From Thermoflexibacter sp. (GTDB lineage Bacteria; Bacteroidota; Bacteroidia; Cytophagales; Thermoflexibacteraceae), in NCBI GenBank assembly GCA_025455345.1, contig JALOMS010000061.1, positions 1-12,827 of the forward strand: a DNA stretch of 12,827 nt, given 5' to 3'. The notes under the pieces were generated by a model, which was not told where the DNA came from, did not search any database, and saw only the letters and a list, made by a program, of their open reading frames with translations. The translations under genes and the position numbers were made by a program. Each line of letters begins with the position of its first letter. The stretch's first letter is position 1. Positions 7,735-12,827 of this stretch are shown here, piece after piece.

Positions 7735-8583
7735 ATGAAAAATTTGATGAAATACTTTGTAAGTATGTGTTCCATACTTTGTGCTTGTCATTTGTGCCTC
7801 GCTCAGGCTGAAAGAGACGAGTTTGGTTACAATATCAATTCTATACGCCCTATTCACGAAAATAATCAATTGTATAGGGTAACGCTTTGGAGTAGGATAG
7901 ATGGGCGTGAAAAACAAAATCAATCTCTCTATGCCAAAGAACAGGAAATTACTAAAACTATCATAGAAGCCGTAAAAGCAGGGATTTTACGCCCCTTTGC
8001 CAATGACTCTTTGACGACGCGCATGAGTTATGAGGATTTTATTTCTAAACTCACTATCGCAACTCCCGAAGAAGATTTGGAAGATACAGGGCTTTGGATG
8101 AGTACAGATAGTACAGAAGATTGGGGAATAGAACCTCGTGAAACTCCAGTGCCTGTTGCCGTAAGTAACGAATACTTCCCCAAACAACTCTATTTATTAG
8201 AACTAAAAGAAGACTTGGTATTTGACAAAGGGCGTTCTCGCACTTACTATGATGTTCAAGCGATTACGATTATGATTCCCGCCGAAATCAATCCCAAAGG
8301 TATAGATGAACCTTTGGCTACTTTTAGCTATAAAGAGTTGGTTAGCAATGTTTTTCAAAACAATGCACAAGCCGTTTGGTACAACAACCAAAATGAAAAA
8401 CAAAATCACAATTTGGCAGACGCAATAGAATTGCGTTTATTTTCTTCTCATATTCTTAAATTTTCAAATGCTCAGGACGCATATATAGAGGATATTTATG
8501 GTTCTGATAAAAATGCTGTTATCGCTTCTATGCAACTTGCTCATAAGTTGGTAGAAAACGATACAGAAATCTGGGAATATTAG
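7735..8583 (+). CDS. gldN: GldN-family gliding motility / type IX secretion protein (solitary copy)
   Basis: This is a 282-residue exported protein. A signal peptide covers about 1-23 (cleavage at LA-QA); the LCAC near residue 18 is a poor lipobox. The mature part follows the GldN/PorN pattern: FGYNINSIRPI, then YRVTLWSRIDGREKQNQSLY (47-66), which matches the RVIDLREKMN block of the family; AVKAGILRPFAND; YLLELKEDLVFDKGRS (153-168), matching the EDWIFDKQRS strand; and the C-terminal FSSHILKFSNAQDAYIEDIYG and HKLVENDTEIWEY. In the T9SS, GldN sits in a periplasmic ring with the lipoprotein GldK under the outer membrane. Here no gldK, gldL or gldM is adjacent and the gene has its own terminator, unlike the usual gldKLMN order. 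It may be the sole gldN or a gldO-like paralogue. Sequence drift in the middle (108-147, acidic) also favours a divergent copy. Confidence 0.85.
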   Translation: MKNLMKYFVSMCSILCACHLCLAQAERDEFGYNINSIRPIHENNQLYRVTLWSRIDGREKQNQSLYAKEQEITKTIIEAVKAGILRPFANDSLTTRMSYEDFISKLTIATPEEDLEDTGLWMSTDSTEDWGIEPRETPVPVAVSNEYFPKQLYLLELKEDLVFDKGRSRTYYDVQAITIMIPAEINPKGIDEPLATFSYKELVSNVFQNNAQAVWYNNQNEKQNHNLADAIELRLFSSHILKFSNAQDAYIEDIYGSDKNAVIASMQLAHKLVENDTEIWEY

Positions 8584-8605
8584 TAGGCATTGTGTTGATA
8601 TAGTT

Positions 8606-8644
8606 TATAGCTTCATTAATTATCAAAGGATTAGTGAAGCTATA
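8606..8644. terminator. Bidirectional hairpin terminator between gldN and the TPR gene
   Basis: The left arm 8606-8620 (TATAGCTTCATTAAT) pairs with 8630-8644 (ATTAGTGAAGCTATA) over 15 bp with a single G-T wobble, closing a 9-nt loop. It lies 23 bp after the gldN stop and 6 bp after the stop of the convergent TPR gene. A T-rich stretch follows on the rightward side (8645-8654); the leftward side is only AT-rich. It probably ends both transcripts. Confidence 0.85.
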
Positions 8645-8649
8645 CTATT

Positions 8650-9417
8650 TTATTCCCCCCTCAATTGTCTAACTTTATCATAGCAAATTTGGGCATTTTC
8701 CTCATCTCCTCTTATCTTCTCATACACTATGCCTAAGGTGTTCCAAGCGTCTATATAGTTCGGATTAATTTCCGTTGCTTTTTTGATACATTCAAAGGAT
8801 TTTTCTACATCTTCTGTATATGTTCCATAGGCAATGCCCACATTATGCCAAGCCTTCTCGGAGTTTGGGTTGATTTTCAGCACTCTCTCAAAGCAATCAA
8901 TACAGGCTTCTCCATCTTGATAAATGGCATGGTTCAGCACTCCCAAATTGAGCAGAGCGGTTTCATAGTCAGGATTGATATTGAGAGATTTGGTATAACA
9001 TTCAAAGGCAGCGTCATAATCTTCATAATGTACATCATGAATAAAACCCAAATTATTCCAAGCTCGGTATGAAGAAGGGTCTATTTGAGTGCAGAATCGG
9101 TAGTATCTCAAAGCCTTGAAATAGTCTTTTTCGTAATGCTCAAAAATATAACCTAATCTGCGCCAAACATATTCATCTTCGCCAGGTTCGGGAACTTCTA
9201 TTCCCATAAGAGCCAACATATCAGCTTGCTTCATAGGCTCGTCAAGAGGAAACCCAGAGAAGTCGTTAATGCACTGCTCATAGATTTCTTTTGCTTCCTC
9301 CCAATCTTGGTTGTCGAGGTAGGCATCTGCCAACTTGACAAGGTCGCTGTAACGAGCATCTGGGGATTCTACTGCAATTTTGGCATTTTTGATTCGAGTT
9401 TCTGGACTGTCGTTCAT
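8650..9417 (-). CDS. Tetratricopeptide repeat protein with 35-residue repeat variant
   Basis: This is a 255-residue soluble, acidic protein without signal peptide or membrane helix, built almost wholly of TPR helical hairpins, which bind other proteins. Repeats lie at about 21-54, 82-116, 117-149, 150-184, 185-219 and 220-255. The last four show the TPR marks W/L-x-N-L/V-G near the start and I/N-x-P at the end (AWNNLGFIH, LLNLGVLN, AWHNVGIAY, AWNTLGIVY). Each carries one or two extra residues, often acidic with Tyr, between the two helices, giving a 35-36-residue period instead of 34. The gene is convergent with gldN, shares its terminator, and starts 157 bp from the next leftward gene. The partner is unknown; such proteins are common in clusters of immunity-like orphans. 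The fold is certain, the role is not. Confidence 0.88.
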   Translation of the reverse strand: MNDSPETRIKNAKIAVESPDARYSDLVKLADAYLDNQDWEEAKEIYEQCINDFSGFPLDEPMKQADMLALMGIEVPEPGEDEYVWRRLGYIFEHYEKDYFKALRYYRFCTQIDPSSYRAWNNLGFIHDVHYEDYDAAFECYTKSLNINPDYETALLNLGVLNHAIYQDGEACIDCFERVLKINPNSEKAWHNVGIAYGTYTEDVEKSFECIKKATEINPNYIDAWNTLGIVYEKIRGDEENAQICYDKVRQLRGE

Positions 9418-9574
9418 GTTTTTGTTATTTAAAAATTAAACATATTATGAATTTGGTAATTGTGGATTTTGAGGTAATAGTAGCTCAACTTTAAGATTAA
9501 TATACTGATATACAAGGTATTTTCATTAACAAGGATATTCTAAAACCCTCATAATATCAACGGTGGCATTATAA
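9418..9574. other. Intergenic region with two octamer-like units
   Basis: This gap lies between the start of the TPR gene and the stop of the acidic protein gene. At 9498-9513 it holds TAATATAC-TGATATAC, two units of the same octamer that forms the array at 11284-11331. No TAnnTTTG element was found for the TPR gene, and no convincing terminator for the gene that ends here. Nothing else stands out. Confidence 0.4.
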
Positions 9575-10342
9575 TTACTGTGATTCATATTCTGTCCAAT
9601 CTTCGTTTTTTAGCCCTTGATACATTGCTTTGGCTTGTTCCAATGCCTCTTGCACAGTAGAAAATTTATCATCAGTGATAACTTCCCAATCCTCCGTGCA
9701 GTGGAATAAATACACCTCATCTTCATCATATTGGCAAATGCTGAGAGCGGCGACAGATGTAATCAATTCACCATCTACAAAATGCCTACACTGCTCACTT
9801 TTATGGTGCCGTGCATCCAAATACACATACATTTTCACAGAGGCTTGGTCTAATTTTTTGGGAGGCGAAATTATTGGAGGAAATTCTTGGAAGTCCCTGC
9901 TCGTCAGGCGGAAATGCTTGATATTTAGCTCTTCTTCATCAGGATATTCGTAAATATCGTGAAAGGAAAGTTGCATGATGTCCAGCATCTCGATGACTTG
10001 CTTGCAGGACATTTCATCTGGCAGTAAATCAAGCTCTGTTTCCCAATTTTCCGTTGTGAGATGAATATGTAAATCGGGAAATTCAAACTTAAAAAAGGTT
10101 GAGAGCCGCTCAATAGTTGTTGCCCATCCTTTTCCAAGTGGTATAAAACTGATGATATTATCCTCGAACACGGTAATCACCTCAATATCAGCTTCACGCC
10201 TTGCTTTTTGCGCTTCTTCTATTGTCGAAAACATAGCAAGGCTTCTCCCTCGTGGCGTAGTACCGTCTTCCATTTCGCAGTGCGAATCGTAGTATTCACC
10301 ATCATAATAAAATGCTTTTTTATAAAGGATATATTTGGGCAT
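9575..10342 (-). CDS. Uncharacterised acidic cytosolic protein with similar N- and C-terminal motifs
   Basis: I cannot name a family for this 255-residue protein. It is acidic and rich in aromatic residues, without signal peptide or membrane helix. The N-terminal part reads YILYKKAFYYDGEYYDSHCE and then MFSTIEEAQKARRE (37-50); the C-terminal part reads VYLFHCTEDWEVITD and then KFSTVQEALEQAKAMYQGL (226-244). Both ends thus have an aromatic strand with an HC pair, a polar turn and an FST-(I/V)-x-EA helix, as if the same small module occurs twice around a central domain (about 55-205). The C-terminal module resembles the tail YLFxCxxxWxxxxDxxxxTxEEA that I know from many short hypothetical bacterial proteins, but this is from memory. 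ATG is at 10340-10342, with a possible promoter 100 bp upstream. Its neighbours are also orphans, which fits an accessory block. Confidence 0.75.
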   Translation of the reverse strand: MPKYILYKKAFYYDGEYYDSHCEMEDGTTPRGRSLAMFSTIEEAQKARREADIEVITVFEDNIISFIPLGKGWATTIERLSTFFKFEFPDLHIHLTTENWETELDLLPDEMSCKQVIEMLDIMQLSFHDIYEYPDEEELNIKHFRLTSRDFQEFPPIISPPKKLDQASVKMYVYLDARHHKSEQCRHFVDGELITSVAALSICQYDEDEVYLFHCTEDWEVITDDKFSTVQEALEQAKAMYQGLKNEDWTEYESQ

Positions 10343-10440
10343 GACGTTTTAGAATAATATTTTGGAATAATGGGTATAGTCTTCTCATTCATCAAATTAT
10401 CGCTTTTGAAAACTTTTTTTTCATGCTTTTTTCGCATTTA

Positions 10441-10448
10441 CAAACTTA
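10441..10448 (-). promoter_or_regulatory. Possible -7 element (TAAGTTTG) for the acidic protein gene
   Basis: Read leftward the bases are TAAGTTTG, a match to TAnnTTTG, 98 bp upstream of the ATG at 10342. A T-rich tract lies where the -33 element should be, without a clear TTG. The rest of the 194-bp gap 10343-10536 is AT-rich and shows no other clear signal. Confidence is low because only one short box supports the call. Confidence 0.3.
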
Positions 10449-10536
10449 ATGAGAGGGAAAATATAAAAATGCAGACTTTGACAGGTGTTGGCAATGGTTG
10501 AATAAGTGCAAAATGAAAGAATTGCCTTCCGATTTA

Positions 10537-11268
10537 TCACAAAACTATCACCTCAATATCGTGTTTGATACCTACGAGTGAGTCTTTGAGGATATTTCTG
10601 ATGGTGTTGAGGATAGTTTCATTTGCTTGGTAGAGGATACCGCTTACCTTGATTTCGCGCTGGGGGAGTTCCTCAAAATAAAGATAGTAGTCTTTGTTCT
10701 GAGGTTGCAAAAGGAGATTGTCGTAGGCAGGAAGCATCTGAAAATCAGGATTTTTTCCGTAATCAGTTTGCATAAGTAGGAACAAACCCGCCATAGAAAA
10801 GTCGTAGATTTTGCCCTTGATTTCTCCTTTTTTAACAAAGAAATCTCTGGTAAAGGGTTCAAAATAAAACTCTGTATAAGTGGGACTTATTTCCCGCAAC
10901 AGTTTAATATGCCCATTGTGGTCGTAAGATTGCTGAAATAAAATTTCGCCATTTTGGACGGCAAAACCGCTATAAATGCAAGCTCCGCCAAAGCAATCCG
11001 CCTCTATGAAAACAAATTTTTTGTGCGGAAATTGCTTGCTAAAATCCTCTAAACCCTCCTCCATGGCATAAGACCAAGTGTGTACCTCGTCCTCATCAAA
11101 AACTGTTTTTTGGAGTTTCATGGTATCTATCTGACCGACTAAACCCGCAAATCCTGTCTGGAAAGTCTTTGCTTGGCAGTATTTGAAAGTAGCTAAGAGG
11201 GCGGCAATGATTCCTTCGTCTTCTGCGCCTACATAATCTGTAATGATATTTTTTGTGTTATAACTCAT
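10537..11268 (-). CDS. Uncharacterised protein with FIEADCFGG motif
   Basis: This is a 243-residue soluble protein, counted from the ATG at 11266-11268 (MSYNTKNIITDYVGAEDEG). The open frame runs 30 codons further, but that extension is translated from short tandem repeats (His/Ile/Ser-rich) and is unlikely to be real. Seen: GIIAALLATFKYCQAK, then a core strand KKFVFIEADCFGGACIYSGF (80-99 of the chosen start) followed by VQNGEILF. The FIEA-D-x-FGG step recalls the ETDYFGGxGxQ motif of many small bacterial orphan proteins found with toxin-immunity loci, in a divergent form; this likeness is recalled, not computed. The second half (about 130-243) is mixed alpha/beta with no known motif. There is no signal peptide or helix for the membrane. 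The gene lies 192 bp from the next gene upstream, so it may have its own promoter within or beyond the repeat arrays. Confidence 0.75.
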   Translation of the reverse strand: MSYNTKNIITDYVGAEDEGIIAALLATFKYCQAKTFQTGFAGLVGQIDTMKLQKTVFDEDEVHTWSYAMEEGLEDFSKQFPHKKFVFIEADCFGGACIYSGFAVQNGEILFQQSYDHNGHIKLLREISPTYTEFYFEPFTRDFFVKKGEIKGKIYDFSMAGLFLLMQTDYGKNPDFQMLPAYDNLLLQPQNKDYYLYFEELPQREIKVSGILYQANETILNTIRNILKDSLVGIKHDIEVIVL

Positions 11269-11283
11269 TGGTTTTAAATATTT

Positions 11284-11331
11284 TGATATACTGATGTGGT
11301 GATGTATTGATATTTTGATATAGTGATATTT
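11284..11331. repeat. Octamer tandem array, six units of TGATATNN
   Basis: Six phased 8-bp units run without a gap: TGATATAC, TGATGTGG, TGATGTAT, TGATATTT, TGATATAG, TGATATTT. The first six bases are TGATAT or TGATGT in every unit, while the last two vary. The array ends 15 bp from the likely ATG of the gene at 10537-11268, so it lies in its leader or promoter. Two further units occur at 9498-9513 and single ones elsewhere in gaps (for example 11416-11423). Confidence 0.75.
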
Positions 11332-11348
11332 TGAATCTCGAAATTTAT

Positions 11349-11390
11349 CGTTCAACATTCTTTATTCAGCATTCGGTATTCGATATTTTT
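11349..11390. repeat. Heptamer tandem array, about five units of YATTCNN
   Basis: Units of 7 bp follow one another: CGTTCAA, CATTCTT, TATTCAG, CATTCGG, TATTCGA and a decayed TATTTTT. Read leftward this is AATNNNG repeated. It starts 17 bp from the end of the octamer array. The pattern resembles the short heptameric tandem repeats known from gaps in cyanobacterial and some Bacteroidota genomes. The function is unknown. Confidence 0.65.
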
Positions 11391-11460
11391 AGAAAGAAAG
11401 TGAAAAGGATAGAGATTTTAGTCTTGATATACTATGACCTAAAAACTTTTACTCAACTAC

Positions 11461-12456
11461 TTAAATTTCAAAAGTAAGCATATCTATCTTTTTTTCCCTG
11501 CCTATCGCCACCTGCTTGGTGCGTGGATTAAAAGCTATCTTAGGCAAATCTTTCAAGTGCCAAATGATAGAAGACCGTTGCTTGCCGCTATCAATTTCCT
11601 CATTTTTATCCACAATTTCCCCCGTTCTGCGGTCTATGACCTTCGGAAACTCGTACAAGTCCCAGCAATAATGCTCGTTAATGACAAAAATATTCCCAAA
11701 ACTACCTTGCACTTTTACCACCTCTTCAAATTTCCCTGTCTTCAAATTCCAAACAGCAAGGTGTTCGGGAGGCACGTCTTCATGCGCTTCCTCGTCCTTG
11801 CCTTCGGACGATGTCCCTACCAAGAGTCGCTCACTATCTATGAAATTGGCAGTGCAAAGCTCTGTATATAAGCCTCCTCCAATTGTAAAGGTTTTATCAA
11901 GGCAGTGAGGGTCTGCCAAACTTGCATTAATGCTAACTATGTTCACGCAGTCCCAAGGTTGCCAATACCAGCCCTTGCTGATGAGATACTGACTATCAGG
12001 ACTGACTTCAAGTCTTGAAAAAAATACATCTCTGGGCTTCCGATTGGGGACATTGGTGATGATTTCCCCAGTTTCTACCTCTTCAAAATCAAGCCTACAA
12101 TACTCAAAAGGGCAATGCACCAAATAGGTTTTTCCATCTATCTCAACAAAAGTAGCAGGGTATTCATAGGCATTGGCGTAGTAGTAAGGGCGATTGATTT
12201 CTCTCAATAGTTCTCTGCCATTTTTAAGAAGTATTCCTTTTGTGCCTAACTTGGTGTAAATGAGAGTGTAAAGACCATTGGACGAGGAAATGGCACTGTC
12301 AAAATTGTGGGCAAACATATAACTGCTACCCTCATGCAAGGGGCGGGCAGTGCCATCAGGGAAATAACACATTCCTGAATTAGCCCAATCAATGAATCCA
12401 TTGCCAAGCCAATCTAAGGTCAGCAAGAGATTTGTTTCTATGGTTTGAGTTTTCAT
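11461..12456 (-). CDS. Probable beta-propeller (WD40-like) protein of unknown function
   Basis: This is a 331-residue protein with no signal peptide or membrane helix. It is made largely of short beta strands with turns, in blade-like units: GLYTLIYTKLGTKGILLKNG (61-80), ATFVEIDGKTYLVHCPFEYC (101-120), LEVSPDSQYLISKGW (149-163), SERLLVGTSSEG, HLAVWNLKTGKFEEVV (232-247), KVIDRRTGEIVD and the closing IAFNPRTKQVAIGREKKIDM. The SPDSQYLIS step, followed by GWYWQPWDCVNIVSI and ADPHCLD, is a WD40/PQQ-like blade. I recall the same GW-W-PWD and LADPxxLD pattern from actinobacterial and myxobacterial hypothetical proteins. It probably binds a partner or ligand rather than catalyses. Its ATG lies 1 bp after the stop of the small gene upstream, a sign of translational coupling, so the two may form a functional pair. 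Confidence 0.78.
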   Translation of the reverse strand: MKTQTIETNLLLTLDWLGNGFIDWANSGMCYFPDGTARPLHEGSSYMFAHNFDSAISSSNGLYTLIYTKLGTKGILLKNGRELLREINRPYYYANAYEYPATFVEIDGKTYLVHCPFEYCRLDFEEVETGEIITNVPNRKPRDVFFSRLEVSPDSQYLISKGWYWQPWDCVNIVSINASLADPHCLDKTFTIGGGLYTELCTANFIDSERLLVGTSSEGKDEEAHEDVPPEHLAVWNLKTGKFEEVVKVQGSFGNIFVINEHYCWDLYEFPKVIDRRTGEIVDKNEEIDSGKQRSSIIWHLKDLPKIAFNPRTKQVAIGREKKIDMLTFEI

Positions 12457-12457
12457 G

Positions 12458-12827
12458 TTATATTCGTTTTTCCCAATGGTTTACGCCAAAGTGCTTTGCT
12501 AATTGACTGACTATCAGTTCTGTCTTTTCTAATACTGTTTTTACTTGCGCCATCATTTCTTGTCTATCTACCCAAATACAGCAAAAAGTTTCGTCATAAT
12601 CAGGGTCTGATTCTTTGATAAATAGTTTTCCCTCATAGCTCTCCACGATAATTTCCCAGCTTTGGTCTCTGTCGTAAAAAATCTCCCCCTCCTCATTGTT
12701 TATCAGTCCATTACATAAATATCTTATCTCCTGCAAAGTGTCGTACCAAGGAAAACTTGCCAATATATTTCCATTATCAAGGTTTTTAATAATCGGTCTT
12801 ATCCAGAAGTAAGAAGCATTGCTTAGT
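12458..12827 (-). CDS. Small uncharacterised protein, 5' end outside window
   Basis: The visible part is 122 residues and stays open to the right edge. A TTG at 12761-12763 could serve as a start, but the 21 codons upstream of it are open and protein-like (with FWIRPIIKNLDNGNI running into LASFPWYDTLQEI), so the true start very likely lies beyond 12827. The protein is acidic and mixed alpha/beta: FPWYDTLQEIRYL, a DRDQSWEIIVESYEGKLFI strand pair, ESDPDYDE, then FCCIWVDRQEMMAQVKTVLE leading into a C-terminal helix ending NHWEKRI. I know similar short orphans with a PWYDTLxE opening and a basic or aromatic tail in many bacteria, none with a proven role. It overlaps nothing but sits 1 bp before the beta-propeller gene's ATG, so it is the upstream member of that pair. 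Confidence 0.75.
   Translation of the reverse strand, partial: LSNASYFWIRPIIKNLDNGNILASFPWYDTLQEIRYLCNGLINNEEGEIFYDRDQSWEIIVESYEGKLFIKESDPDYDETFCCIWVDRQEMMAQVKTVLEKTELIVSQLAKHFGVNHWEKRI

Noticed and set aside
7735..7800. GldN-like protein as a lipoprotein through the LCAC motif
   Set aside because: Cys at -2 is not normal in a lipobox, and a good type I cleavage site (LA-QA) follows; GldN proteins are not lipoproteins, GldK is.
9630..9953. Rightward 107-codon open frame opposite the acidic protein gene
   Set aside because: Ser/Cys-rich and without protein-like pattern. The opposite strand encodes a full-length protein with coherent motifs, so this is a shadow.
10219..10437. Leftward 72-codon frame overlapping the start of the acidic protein gene
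   Set aside because: Very basic and in a different frame. It overlaps 124 bp of a better gene and has no recognisable domain.
11284..11390. CRISPR-like array
   Set aside because: The units are 7 and 8 bp without spacers; CRISPR repeats are 21-48 bp with unique spacers, and no cas gene is present.
11557..11908. Two rightward open frames opposite the beta-propeller gene
   Set aside because: They overlap each other and the real gene and have no domain character; they arise from codon bias of the opposite strand.

Overview
The window is AT-rich bacterial DNA that reads as Bacteroidota, most likely a gliding member of the Cytophagales. The evidence is a GldN-family type IX secretion/gliding protein, a 7TMR-DISM sensor kinase with a Bacteroidota-style H box, TAnnTTTG-like -7 elements instead of classical promoters, and little use of strong Shine-Dalgarno sites. 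The species cannot be named from the sequence. Twelve protein-coding genes are supported, two of them cut by the window edges. No rRNA, tRNA, IS element, phage gene or CRISPR array was seen. No gap between genes exceeds about 200 bp.

Left part (1-7561): the 3' end of ruvC runs rightward and meets, 8 bp away, a long series of leftward genes. Read in the direction of transcription (right to left), these are a DUF368/PopT-type undecaprenyl-phosphate translocase, overlapped by 11 bp by a family 2 glycosyltransferase; a 7TMR-DISM hybrid-sensor-like histidine kinase with no partner regulator beside it; an eight-helix membrane protein of unknown function; and a probable two-gene unit of an SCP2 sterol-carrier-like protein followed by a YbjJ/MosC-like MFS transporter. 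The PopT-GT2 pair makes biochemical sense: one gene recycles the C55 lipid carrier and the other probably consumes sugars on a glycan, possibly a lipid-linked one. The GT2 gene carries a run of ten A residues in its coding strand, a possible slippage site.

Middle (7562-8644): a 173-bp divergent region between popT and a solitary gldN-like gene holds an inverted repeat and an 11-bp direct repeat. The gldN-like gene stands alone, without gldK, gldL or gldM, and ends at a strong bidirectional hairpin shared with the next, convergent gene.

Right part (8650-12827): five leftward genes of poorly known function. They are a TPR protein with a 35-residue repeat variant; an acidic protein with similar motifs at both ends; a protein with an FGG motif typical of small immunity-like or house-keeping orphans; a probable beta-propeller protein; and, 1 bp upstream of that, a small protein whose 5' end lies outside the window. 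This reads as an accessory block of cytosolic, immunity-like orphan proteins, though no toxin is in view. Between the third and fourth of these genes lie two adjacent short-period tandem arrays, an octamer (TGATATNN) and a heptamer (YATTCNN), which inflate the apparent start of the neighbouring reading frame.
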